Source of the DNA: Sympetrum striolatum | Taxonomy: Eukaryota; Arthropoda; Insecta; Odonata; Libellulidae | Length of the DNA stretch: 64,000 nucleotides | Direction: 5' to 3' | NCBI GenBank assembly: GCA_947579665.1 | Contig: OX388350.1 | Coordinates: forward strand, 88,679,152-88,743,151 | Part shown: piece by piece, positions 24,537 through 35,348 of the stretch | Layout: every line of letters starts with the position of its first letter | How positions within the stretch are numbered: the stretch's first letter is position 1 | Notes under the pieces: generated by a model | Seen by the model: the letters and a program-made list of their open reading frames with translations, nothing else | What the model was told of the DNA's origin: nothing | The model's database searches: none | Program-made: the position numbers and the translations under genes

Positions 24537-25190
24537 TATTTATGGAGATATTTTGAAAACCGGAAATGAGCTTTGATGAATGAAGCTCAACTTCCGGTTA
24601 TCCGATTTACTCCAAAAACTAATCAACTCTAAGGACACCAACCAAAGTACTATGTATGAAATTTTGTGTTGATAAAACGAATTGTTTTCATGTTAGAGCG
24701 CCCACAAAGTACATAACAGCTACTTCCGGTTTATCGGTTTTTCACGAATAACTCTTAATCAACCGGTGATACAAATATATGTTAAATACAAAAGTTATAG
24801 TAAATAATATTATCTAAAACTTTTATAGGTAATACAATATACGTATATATCATATTTATGGAGATATTTTGAAAACCGGAAATGAGCTTTGATGAATGAA
24901 GCTCGACTTCCGGTTGACCGATTTACTCCAAAAACTAATCAACTCTGACAGCACACACCACAGTACTATATATGAAGTTTGGTATTTATACCACCAATAG
25001 TTTTCACGTTAGAGCGCCATCAAGCACAGACACACATACACACACACACACATACACACAGACATCATTCCGAAAATGGTTAAAACGTGTTCTAGGGACC
25101 TCAAAACATGTATTTCCGTTGAAATCTCGAAGTCGAATTTTTTCATGAAAACAATACTTTCTCTATACTTCGTATATGGAGAAAGTAAAA
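24537..25190 (-). repeat. Composite interspersed repeat, tandem partial plus full copy, left arm of an inverted pair
   Basis: Two tandem copies of a ~300-bp unit (hairpin-containing part at 24556-24600 and 24873-24915) are followed by a CA-rich microsatellite (about 25030-25065), the ACGTGTTCTAGGGACCTC block, and a terminal palindrome TACTTTCTC...GAGAAAGTA (about 25155-25187). The part from about 24830 to 25187 is the inverted counterpart of 25855-26215. Confidence 0.85.
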
Positions 25191-25850
25191 AGGATTGAAA
25201 ATATTCTGAAAATTCGCTGCAATTTAATCGTCTGGCATCGAACCCGGGTCTTTCTGGAGATACTACCTATGCAGCACAACAGAAAATCACCACCTCTGAC
25301 TATGTGTAAAAATTCAGGCAGAAATATTGGCTTCAACTGCCTCAAACGACGTCCTATTTTTCCCATATATTCCTTGAGAGAGAAATTTTAATGTGCACCG
25401 GCATCGAACCCAGGAGCAGTATGGTCTTATCTAAATTTTTTTCTGAAACTAATTTTTAATATACATCTTTTAGCGGAGCAAGAACTTCCTGTCATTTCGA
25501 TAAGTGCATAAAAAAATAATGAAAATCTACCTCAATGTATTTTAAACGGCCGATTTTTGCATCGTCCTAGCATCGAACTCAGGATATTTTCCGTTAAAAT
25601 CATTTATGTTTTCGATAGATAATGACCATATATATAGGATCCTTGAGTTTTGATTGTCTACTTATCCGGGAAGTATTTTTTTAAAATTCCCGAAAATAAA
25701 AGCAATGCATTTAAACGGGAAAAATCGGGACTTTGGGGCCCTCTGGAATCGAACCCATGACACTGAGGTTCAAAATTTTTCTGGCGGTTGAACGTTATGG
25801 CCAATACGTGGTAAAAATTTCGAGTCAATGACGCTAGTAGTTTAGTTTAT
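25191..25850 (-). repeat. Array 1 of modular repeat with tRNA B-box-like motif
   Basis: Four units each contain the complement of the motif GGTTCGATGCC. The motif ATCGAACC/T starts at 25237, 25403, 25572 and 25748, so the spacing is 166, 169 and 176 bp. The first unit is of type B (next to GGGTCTTTCTGG...GCAGCACAACAG) and the second of type A (next to AGGAGCAGTATGGTC). The remaining two are a third and a fourth type, also found at the start of array 2. Confidence 0.85.
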
Positions 25851-25854
25851 TATT

Positions 25855-26540
25855 TTTACTTTCTCCATATACGTAGTATAGAGAAAGTATTGTTTTCATG
25901 AAAAAAATCGACCTCGAGATTTCAACGGAAATACATGTTTTGAGGTCCCTAGAACACGTTTTAACCATTTTTGGAATGATGTCTGTGTGTATGTGTGTGT
26001 GTATGTGTGAGTATGTATGTGTGTCTGTGCTTGTTGGTGCTCTAACGTGAAAACTATTAGCCGTATCAATCCCAACTTCATATATAGCACTGTGGTGTGT
26101 GCTGTCAGAGTTGTTTAGTTTTTGGAGTAAATCGGTTAACCGGAAGTCGAGCTTCATTCATCAAAGCTCATTTCCGGTTTTCAAAATATCTCCATAAATA
26201 TGATATATAGGTATATTGTATTACTTAGCAAGTTTTAGATAAAGTCTTTTACTATAACTTTTGTATTAAACATATTTATGTATCACTGATTGTGTAGGAG
26301 TTATTTGTGAAATACTGATAAACCGGAAGTTGCTGATTATGTACGTTGTGGGCGCTCTGGGCGCTGGGGCGAAAGGCCACTTCATTGTTTTTCATCGAAC
26401 ATGTGCCGAAAAACATTATTTATAATTTTTGTGACGTAAAATATATTATAAAAGAAATTAATCACTTATCTTCCAAGTTTAGATTGAATATAGAGTTCGA
26501 AAATACTGTCGTAGATAAATATTTACATCTTATATCTATT
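25855..26540 (+). repeat. Composite interspersed repeat, right arm of the inverted pair
   Basis: It begins with the palindrome TACTTTCTCCATATAC (25855) and continues through CATGTTTTGAGGTCCCTAG, a (TG)n tract at about 25981-26025, the conserved hairpin at 26138-26179 and the TGATTATGTACGTTGTGGGC block. Compared with copies at 24.8 and 30.1 kb it is colinear. It ends next to the Tigger element at 26586. Confidence 0.85.
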
Positions 26541-26585
26541 ATATATAGATGCTTCTCCGGATTCATTCATATATATACCTATATA

Positions 26586-28955
26586 CAGTAAAACCTCGAT
26601 AACACGTACTCGTTTAACACGAACCTCTCGTTAACGCGAACAGAATCACGGTCCCGGCAGGAATGTATAGTTTCTTACGGTTTTTTTTTTCGTTTAACAC
26701 GAATTTCGGTTAAGACGAATTTCGAACAGTTTCCTCCATCCCTTGAATCATATAGTTCGCTTAAGGCGAACTGCCTGGCAGAATAAGAACCATGACTTTG
26801 AGGATAATACGTTGCCTTTGTCCCTCGTATTGAAACGATAACCCAAGAAAATGTAGGGCATCCAATATAATGTAAGACACCCAAGAAAATGCAAGGGGCC
26901 CAATGAGAAAGTGAGAATGGTAGGCAAGGAGTGAGTCAGGGAGTAAGTTTGGATGAATTTTCTTAGTCTTCTCGTGTCGACGACTGTGAGTGAGTCTTTA
27001 CTGAACATCTGTTGCTACAGGAACAAAATATCTTTTTGCAATAAGCAAACAAAAGCAAATGAGTATTTATCTTCAAACGAAGCTTAAAATATTAAGTGAG
27101 GTGGAACGCGGAGCACGGACGAAAACTCAGGTTGCCCACGATTTTGGTATTCCAAAATCTCCTCATTGGTTTGCCAACGATAATCAAAAATCACGAAAAA
27201 ATTGACGAAGCGGCTGCATCAGGAGGTGTTGAGCTGAAAGGAAAGTGCAAGCGTGGATCACATCTTAAGGACCTCGAAGATGAATTAATGGAATGGTTTA
27301 ATCACGTCCGAGCAGCAGACGTGCCTGTAAGTGGACCCGTTATACAGCAAAAGGCATTGTCAATTGCATCCAGTTTGGGAATGAACGACTTTAAGTGCTA
27401 CAGTGGCTGGCTGTGGCGATTTCAAAAACGCCGCGAAATCTCTTCGAAAGTGATATGTGGGGAAGCAAATAAAGTGAACGAAGGAAGTGTCAATGAGTGG
27501 CTGGCTGATTTTGAGCTTCTTCGAGAAAAGTACTCTCCTCGAGACGTTTTTAACATGGACGAAACGGGTGTATTTTATAACCTCTTGCCAAGCCGCACTC
27601 TGAGAATTAAGGGAGAGAAATGCCATAGAGGCAGCCACAGTAAGCAGCGATTGACCGTTGTTCTCACTTGCAATTCGGACGGAAGCTAGAAGTTACGATG
27701 GTGGGTGATTGGAAAATCGAAGATCCCCCGATGCTTCAAGCACATTGATCTTTCAAAGCTGCCCTGCGATTACACCCACCACAAGAAGGCATGGATTGAC
27801 GGCACTGCATTTCGTGAATGGCTTGTGCGATTTAATAGACGTATGGCTGCTCAGAATCGTCTTGTGTTACTCACGATGTACAACTGCGCTGCCCACAACC
27901 TAGGAAAAATGGAGTTGACTAACATCAAGGTTTGGTTTTTTCCGCCAAACACAACCAGTCGTTTGCAACCAATGGATCAGGGAATTATCGCTCTACTGAA
28001 GCGGTATTATCGGACTCATCTGGTACGAGCAGCTATACTCGCAGCGGAAGGACGTGTTAAATTAAGTTGGACTCTTTTGGATGCTATAAGAGCTATTGGA
28101 GCAGCTTGGGAATCTGTTTCCGCAAAGCATATTAAAAGTTGCTTCGAAAAGGCTTGGACCCATAGTGATGTCGATTATTCTGTTGGACAAGGAGCGGCTA
28201 CTGAAAAGGACACACCTGAGGAATGGGAGCTGTTGCAAACACTTTCGTCGGCAATGGTAAGTATCGTGAGAATATCTCCGCAGTTTGAGCGTTGATTGTA
28301 TCTTCTTTAAAACATCTTTAAATTGAGTTTTTGCTTAAAATTACCAGGTTGAGTTAACGTTTGAACAAAATATTTGGAGTCTGACAATGATCTGGCCGTA
28401 TGTTCCTGAATAGCGAAGAATCATCCTCGGATGAAAGTGAGGAGGAGTCGCTTGAGCCTCCCACCCGTGGAGAAGTCACAACGGATCTAAATGTGCTCCA
28501 AATATATGCAGCAACGGCAAATGTTTCCAGGACCTTTTCCGATAACTTATATCGGATTAGACTTGACTGCATGGACCATTAGCGCCCTACTCTTCGGCAA
28601 AAGAATTTACATGATTTCTTTAAACCTAACAAAAGCTAAAATGTTGACTTTGAAGACTGGTTATTTTTTAAAATTTATGTAATGCCTGACTGTGATGTAA
28701 AATAAAAAATATTTACCAATTTATTTTAAGTTTATCGCAAAAATTAAACTACGGAATATATTTACTTACCAATTGGTAAAGAAAGATTTAATAGAGATTT
28801 TTGTGATCGTTAATTAAACGTCAACATCATAATAGACGTCAGTATATCAGCAGGTATAATCGCACTTTTTTGCCGCGATACGGTTAACACGAATTTTTTC
28901 ATAACGCGAACACTCTGCCCGGTCCCTTGAGATTCGTGTTAGCGAGGGTTTACTG
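26586..28955 (+). mobile_element. Tigger/pogo DNA transposon with intact termini
   Basis: Terminal inverted repeats CAGTAAAACCTCGATAACAC (left) and the complement of CAGTAAACCCTCGCTAACAC (right) are flanked by TA at 26584-26585 and 28956-28957. Inside, the + strand encodes a transposase from about 27058: KLKILSEVERGARTKTQVA (CENP-B-type helix-turn-helix), TIIKNHEKI after a frameshift, a second DNA-binding domain to residue SGWLWRFQKR, then NMDETGVFYNLLPSRTL (first catalytic Asp), a stop at 27687, and VIGKSKIPRCFK continuing to 28295 with the C-terminal catalytic region. The second Asp block reads LLTMYNCAAHN where the family has LLLDNCAAH, so that Asp is lost. A GTAAGT at 28257 and a TTACCAG at 28349 mark a likely element intron before the acidic tail (28400-28582). 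Confidence 0.93.
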
Positions 28956-28979
28956 TAGATAGATAGGATACAAATTCAC

Positions 28980-30000
28980 AGCCTAAACTACAAGCGTCAT
29001 TGATCTGAAATTTTTATGACATATTGGCCATAACGTGAAACCCCCAGGAAAAAAGAGACTTTGATCCTCAGTGTCATAGGTTCGATTCCAGAGGGCCCCA
29101 AAGTCCCGATTTTTCCCGTTTGAATGCATTGCCGTGATTTTCGGGAATTAAAAAAAAATACTTTCTGGATAGGTAGAGAAGTAAAACTCAAGGTGCCTAT
29201 ATTTATGGTCTTGGACTTTCGAAAACATCAATGACTTTTACAAAAGTTATCCTGGGTTCGATGCTAGGACGATGCAAAGATCTGCCCTTTAAAATACATG
29301 GGAGCCGTTTTTCATTATTTTTTTAGATGCACTTATCGAAATGATAGGATGTTCGTGCTTGGCTGGAAGATGTATGGTACGAATAAGTTTTAGAAAAAAA
29401 TTTTCATAAGACCGTACTGTTCCTGGGTTCGAAGCCAGAGCACAATAACGTTTCTCTCATAAGGAATATAAAGGAAAAGTAGGACGTCATTTGAGGCAGT
29501 TGTAACCAATATTTCTGCTTGAATTTGCATACGCGGTTAGAGATGGTGTTTTTCTTTTGTGCTGCATAGAAAGTATTGCCTGAAAGACCCGGGTTCGATG
29601 CCGGGCAGTAAAAATATCACCCATATATAATACTATGGGGTATCTTTTCATAATTTTTTTATGCATTTATCGATATGTAAGGAGCTCTTGCTTAGATGGA
29701 AGATGTATATTAACACTTTGTTTAAGAAAAAAAATAGATAAGACCATGCTGTTCCTGGGTTCGATGCCAGAGCACATTATAATTTCTCAAATAAGGAGTG
29801 TATGTGAATAGTAGGACGTCGTTTGAGGTAGTTGCACCTAATAGTTTTGCTTGAATTTTCACACATAGTTTGATATAGTAATTTTCTATTTTGCTGCATA
29901 GTAAGTACACCAGGAAGACCGGGGTTCGCTGCCAGGCGATTAAATTGCAGCGAATTCTACGAATATTTTGAATTTTTTTTTCTTTTGATGTCCGTCCCGG
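28980..30000 (+). repeat. Array 2 of modular repeat with tRNA B-box-like motif
   Basis: Six units, with the motif GGTTCGA starting at 29079, 29255, 29426, 29592, 29758 and 29933 (spacing 176, 171, 166, 166, 175). The last four alternate A-B-A-B. A units have TTATCGA..TGATAGGA, AAGACCGTACTGTTCCTGGG and GCCAGAGCACA. B units have GACGTCGTTTGAGGCAGTTG, TTGTGCTGCATAG and AAGACCCGGGTTCGATGCC. Several motif cores form a short stem (CCCGG/CCGGG or CTGG/CCAG) around the loop GTTCGATG. The array is followed by a junction also seen after array 3 (GATTAAATTGCAGCGAATT). Confidence 0.85.
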
Positions 30001-30234
30001 TATATGATGCCGATATGAAATTAGTGTTGTCGATCTGCTTGCAGTATGCAAGCTACATTTTACTCGTATATGGAGAAAGTCATGTGCTGGCCACATCAGA
30101 TTTTTACTTTCTCCATATACGAAGTATAGAGAAAGTATTGTTTTCATGAAAAAAATCGACTTCGAGATTTCAACGGAAATACATGTTTTGGGGTCCCTAG
30201 AACACGTTTTGACCATTTTCGGAATGATGTCTGT

Positions 30235-30272
<38 letters not shown>

Positions 30273-30800
30273 CAGTGGGCGCTCTAACATAAAAACTGTT
30301 TGTTGGATCAACACCAAATTTCATATATAGTACTTTGGTGTGTGTCGTTAGAGTTGATTAGATTTTGAAGTAAATCGGTTAACCGGAAGTCGAGCATCAT
30401 TCTTCAAAGCTCATTTCCGGTTCTCAAAATATCTCCATAAATATGATATTTAGGTATATACTATTATTTATAAAAGTTTTAGAAAATGTAATTTACTATA
30501 CCTTTTGTATGAAACATATTTTTGTATCACTGACTTTGTGGGAGTTATTTGTGAAATACTGATAAACCGGAAGTTTCTGATTATTTACGTTGTGGGCGCT
30601 CTGGGCGCTGCGGCGAAACGGGCCATTATATCGTTTTTCATCGAACATGTCCCGAAAAACATTATTTATAATGTTTGTGACGTAAAAGATAATATGATAT
30701 AAATTAATCATTCATCTTCCAAGTAAAGATTGAATATAGAGTATGAAAATACTGTCGTAGATAAATATTTACATCTTATATATGGAGAAAGTCTTGTGCT
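30001..30800 (+). repeat. Composite interspersed repeat with (TG)n, full-length-looking copy
   Basis: After the block ATGCCGATATGAAATTAGTG (about 30009) and a segment GTGCTGGCCACATCAGATTT, the copy begins at 30107 with the palindrome TACTTTCTCCATATAC. It has (TG)n at about 30235-30271, the conserved hairpin at 30381-30422, the CTGGGCGCTGCGGCGAAA block and ends at about 30815 with a second TGCTGGCCACATCAGATTT. The repeated CCACATCAG segment at both sides suggests direct flanking repeats of an element. Confidence 0.8.
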
Positions 30801-30830
30801 GGCCACATCAGATTTTTTATTATTGTTTTT

Positions 30831-31540
30831 AATGCACTTATCGAAATGATAGGAAGTTCTTGCTTATATGGAAAATGTACATTAAGCCTAGAGTTTTGTA
30901 AAATATTTTGGTAAGACCGTACTGTTCTTGGGTTCGATGCCAGGTCATATTAAAATTTCTCTCATAAGGAATACAAGGGAAAAGTAGGATGTCGTTTGAA
31001 GCAGTTGCAGCTAATACTTCTGCCTGAATTTTCATATATAGTTGGAGATGGTGGTCTTCTGTTGTGCTGCATAGGAAGTACCACCAGAAAGACCCGGGTT
31101 CGATGCTGGGTGGTAAATATATCTACCATATAAAACACATTGGGGTAGATTTTCATATTTTTTTTTCATGGACTTATCGAAATGATAGGAGCTTCTTCCT
31201 TTGCAAGAAGATGAATATTAATACACGGTTTAAGAAAAAATATTATATAAGACCATGGTTTTCTTGGGATCGAAGCCAGAACACATTACAATTTCTCACA
31301 TAAGTAATATAAGGGAAAAGTTGGAATGTGTTTGAGGCAGTTGAAATCAATAATTTTGCTTGAATTTTCAGACATAGTTAGAGATTGTGATCTTCTGTTG
31401 TGCTGCATAGTAATTATCATCAGTAAGACGCGGGTTCGATGCCAGACGATTAAATTGCAGCGAATTTTAAGAATATTTTGAATCCTTTTTTTTTCTTTTG
31501 AGGACCGTCCCGATAAGATGCCGATATGAAAGGGTTTTTT
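30831..31540 (+). repeat. Array 3 of modular repeat with tRNA B-box-like motif
   Basis: Four units, motif starts at 30931, 31097, 31267 and 31434 (spacing 166, 170, 167), in strict A-B-A-B order. The A-to-A and B-to-B distances are 336 and 337 bp. The third motif is mutated (GGATCGAAGCC). The array ends with the same GATTAAATTGCAGCGAATT junction as array 2. Confidence 0.87.
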
Positions 31541-31560
31541 ATGTTTTTTTTATTTTTAAG

Positions 31561-31643
31561 TAGAAAGAAGTACAGAGCTAGTCATAGGACTTGACTCTTT
31601 GGGGGTTGAACCCCTAAAACCCCCCTTCGCTGCGCCGCTGCAT
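31561..31643. repeat. Dispersed short repeat, copy 2 (inverted)
   Basis: This is an inverted copy of 11766-11850. It shares AGTCATAGGACTTGACTC, the GGGTTGAACCCC tract and CTGCGCCGCTG. Between the copies the C-run differs in length. Confidence 0.7.
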
Positions 31644-32651
31644 CTGCATTCCACCAACAAATTGCAGCCCCAAATAAGACTTTCACGGGGCCTCTGATAA
31701 CGTACTGCAGCGAGGCAGTGAGTGTTGCATCAGAGGGGCGACCCTTCACACCCTAGGATGTTATAGATGTTTGTGGTACCTTCATTCCCAAACGGCTGAG
31801 ATAGCTGTAAACGGGTTAATTAACTGTAATTGAGTCTATGCATCATTAAATCTTCACCAACTGACTAGCTGCTGAGTTAGCTCAGGAAAAACTTGCGCCA
31901 CGATTATTACGATACTCCTCTCCGGAACTACCCACGATCCATTTGTGAAGTGATAAAACATGTTTGATTTTTCAGCCGTGAAGTAATTTAGTGACTCAAT
32001 GGCTCCTAGAGCTACGAAAGCAATATATTTATCCAAGTTGACTTTTTTCGCATGAATATGATTAGATAGTCACTAGAGTATTTATTTTTCGGTGCTGGTT
32101 CAATCAATCTTGAAGCTCCCAATCTCTGTATACTTCCCTAACCAGCCATCTTCTTCGAAGATGCAGGTGCTTTTCTCAACATCAGCTTTTTCCCTACCAG
32201 AAATAACTAAAATAATCTAGTAAGCTAATAACCTGAAAATCAAACTCACAAGCACAACTATCTGCAACTAACTCGTCCGTGGCTCGACTAAGACACACTT
32301 CTACCAACTTTCGTGTAGACCGCGAGAGCGTAGCTCACCATCGTAGTTTCAACACAAGAAAATGTGCGTCTAAGGTTGAACAATAAGTGAAAAATAGTGA
32401 CAATTTCCCACTTCTTGTACAACCTCAACTTATTCAAATATCAAATAACGTACTTATTCTTATAAGCTGAATATCAGTCTTTCATAAAAATTTCTAAATT
32501 TTCTCGTCGCAAGTGTTCTACCTTAAAGTCCTTTAACGACTAAACAGAAAATTTGGAGGGAATTTAACTACTCATTTCTTTTTTGAACTAAAAACTTTTA
32601 ATTTTCTGATTATATCTCGATTTTTCGAATGCAATCTAATAACGACTTATG
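31644..32651. other. Intron 1 DNA, no supported gene
   Basis: No recognisable coding or repeat structure. The open frame 31854-32036 (minus) is short and has no domain I know. Confidence 0.35.
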
Positions 32652-32659
32652 GTGTAGAG
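32652..32659. repeat. Target site duplication (left) of the hAT element
   Basis: GTGTAGAG, repeated exactly at 35313-35320. Confidence 0.95.
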
Positions 32660-35312
32660 CAGGGGTGGCCAACAAGTCGATCGCGAGGCCAATGTTGGTC
32701 GATCGTCGATCGCTCGCAATGTCTGTGGTGGAATTCCGTGTACCATGGACTTAGAAACGATTGTAGAAGACAAAACTTTCTAGCAGTAGTTTAATGCATT
32801 CTGGGAATTTGCGAGGGTCATAAATTCCTAGAAATCTGATTACAATTGTGAATGATAAATGTTGTTGTTTAATATGTCTTACCTCGGTAGCCATTGCTAG
32901 AAAGGGTAATCTGGAGAGACATTTTTTAGCTTTACATAACAAGTATCGAACAGATAATCCACCCAAATCTGAACTGAAAGTACATAAAGTTAGGGATCTT
33001 AAAACTCAATTAACAAATCAACTAAGTGTTTTTAAAAAGCCAAGGTTGAAGTCACAAGCAGTAACTACTGCATCATTCAAAGTAAGCTATCACTTAGCAA
33101 AAACTTGTTGGCCATTTTATGACGGAAAGGAAATTGTTTTGGAAATGTCAGATTCACTTTTTAACGATTTTAAGAACAAGAGTTGAATTGTTTCTGTTCT
33201 TCAAGATGTACAATTGTCTCGAAACACAGTGATGCGACGAATTGAAGTGATGAGTGGAAATGTAAAAGAGCAGTTATGTGATGATATTAATAGATGTTCT
33301 TGTTTTTCCCTTCAGTGGGATGAATCGACAGATATAAGGGATACAGTACAATTACTTGTTTTCGCTCGTATGGTTTTTAAGGATTTTGCATCTAAAGAAG
33401 AATTTTTGGGTATGATTTCTTTGAAGGAAAGGAATAGAGGTGTAGACATATTCAAAGCCTTTAAAAAAATGCTCAATGATTTGAAAGTACAACTTTTTAA
33501 ATAAGTCTCAATAACAACGGATGGCGCAGCTGCAATTATAGACTGCAAAAATGGATTTATAGCCCTATGTCAAAATGAAGATTAATTTTTTGAGCTTTCA
33601 CTGTATAATTCACCAGCAAGTGTTAGCTAGCAAGAGACTAAACACAAAAGAGGTAATGTACAAAGCATTTAAAATTGTTAATTCAATTCGAAGAAGTTCC
33701 CTCAAACGGCGTCTCTCCCAACTGCAGCTAGATGAAGGCCAACCTGAATTATTACTACATACCGATGTCAGATGGCTAAGCAGAGGTAAATTTCTGCAGC
33801 AATATCGTGATTTATTGCCTGAAATCATAGATTTTCTTCACGAAAAAGATGGAAACTGTGAAAATTTAAATGATGAAACTTGGCGTAGTGACTTAGCATT
33901 TCTTACAGATTTTACTTCAATTTTAGGTCTTTTAAATTTAGAATTATATGGGTAAAAATAAAACAGTAATTGATATGAGCAGCTGCATAGACGCTTATAA
34001 AACAAAATTTATTTTTCTCAAAGAAGATCTGCAACAAAATAATCTGAATAATTTTCCAAATATGGCGGACAACATACAAAAACATCAAAATATTAATTAT
34101 AAGATCGACAAATACGTCGCGGAAATCCAAAAAGTAATCGAAGATTTTGAGGTAAGATTCCAGGATTTTGAAAAAATTAAAGAAACCTTGGAATTTATAT
34201 GTTTTCCTTTCAAAAAAGATTTAAGTGTGAAACGCAGTAGCCAAAAAATTTCAGACATATTGCATGTAGATCAAAAGGCATTAGAAAGTGAAATTATAAT
34301 TTTACAAACTGACTTAATCTTACAAGCCAGAAAATTTGAAGATTTTTGGAAATATGTCAACCGAGAAAAATATCCCAGTACCACCAAATGTAGCGAATAT
34401 ATCTATTCTTGTTTCGGATCTAAATACCTATGCGAATCGGCATTTTCATACTTGAAGCTAACGAAGACTAAACAACGTTCTACCCTGACTGATTCCCATA
34501 CTGAAGACTCATTATATTATTATCTTTGTCAGGATATACACCTAATTATGATTCCTTGGTTAGAGACATGCAAACTCAGTCTTCACATTAATGTTAAGGC
34601 AACAAAGTAAATTCTAAATCTGTCTTTATCTGTACCTACTTTGAATCAATAATTATTGTTAATTGTTATTCAGGTTCTTTTAATTCCCCTGGACGTGAGT
34701 TTTTTGGGGCTTTAATAATTATTGTTGTTGTTTTTTTACGTAGGTAGATAAGCAGTATATTTATATTTAAGTAAGAGGTGTACTCGGTGAGCTATTGATA
34801 GATAAGTCATATTATTCTTTCATGATAAAATTTCCTGGCCCCAAAAAAAAACGCGAAAGTGAAATATTGAGGTTCAATTATCAGCCATACTGTGCATTTT
34901 TATAACAACTTTTTCATATTTACGAACGAATAGCACAACAACTTATACATTGAAGTTGATAAAAAAATTAAATTGCATTTCAAGTTAGTAAAAATCTATC
35001 TTGAAAAAGTGTCGGAAAATCGATTTTTTTAGGTCCGCATGTACGGAATGCTGCTATCAAAAGTTGGGTCTGGAAATTTATTTTCTTCATGAGTCTATAT
35101 CTCAAAAACTTAGTAAGTGATTTAAAAAATGATACATTTTACTTATCTACCCATACCTCGCTGGAATGCACCTTATACTGAAACACAGTGTATAAACATA
35201 GTATTTCACACCCCTTCTTCCCCCTTATACTACGCCTATGACAACAAGTCGATCGCGACACACTTTTAAGATAAAAAGTAGATCTTACATACAGAAAATT
35301 TGGCCACCCCTG
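32660..35312 (+). mobile_element. Complete hAT element (Charlie-like, GTF2IRD2/ZBED-type transposase), copy 1
   Basis: Termini CAGGGGTGGCCA and TGGCCACCCCTG are flanked by the perfect 8-bp duplication GTGTAGAG. The + strand encodes a BED-type finger remnant (CCLICLTSVAIARKGNLERHF, in two parts CCLICLTS and GNLERHFLALH), then RLKSQAVTTASFKVSYHLAK, a stop at 33184-33186, SLQWDESTDIRDTVQLLVF (first Asp region), ITTDGAAAII (second), FHCIIHQQVL (CxxH block), HTDVRWLSRGK and a dimerisation region ending near 34610 (FGSKYLCESAFSYLKLTK). Two or three frameshifts and a TGA make it non-coding. The 5' part is internally deleted compared with copy 2. The 3' 700 bp are non-coding. It sits in intron 1, 36 bp upstream of exon 2. 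Confidence 0.96.
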
Positions 35313-35320
35313 GTGTAGAG
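35313..35320. repeat. Target site duplication (right) of the hAT element
   Basis: GTGTAGAG, identical to 32652-32659; it directly follows the CCCCTG terminus. Confidence 0.95.
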
Positions 35321-35348
35321 GACTAATTACAACAATATTTTATTGTAG

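Larger units (their letters stand above)
11243..35348 (+). other. NPC1: Intron 1 of the NPC1-like gene
   Basis: A 24,106-bp phase-0 intron with a GTAAGT donor and an acceptor ending ATTGTAG at 35348. A branch-site-like CTAAT lies at 35323-35327, inside the 28 bp of native intron left between the hAT target duplication and the exon. Nearly all recognisable sequence in it is mobile-element derived; the individual elements are listed separately. Confidence 0.7.

Noticed and set aside
25834..26157. 107-residue minus-strand frame with His-Thr runs
   Set aside because: It is the same repeat-derived frame in another copy of the composite repeat.
30107..30140. Helitron 3' end hairpin
   Set aside because: The palindrome TACTTTCTC...GAGAAAGTA is at an element edge, but no CTRR terminus or Rep/helicase sequence is present.
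29722..30324. 200-residue minus-strand frame
   Set aside because: It runs through the (TG)n microsatellite and repeat modules; a His-Thr run and repeat-derived text show it is not a gene.
25191..31540. tRNA genes at the GGTTCGATGCC motifs
   Set aside because: No acceptor, D or anticodon arms can be drawn around the motifs, so they are B-box-like elements and not tRNA genes.
22818..31540. CRISPR-like array
   Set aside because: The periodic units are about 170 bp with only a short conserved motif, the genome is eukaryotic, and no cas genes are present.
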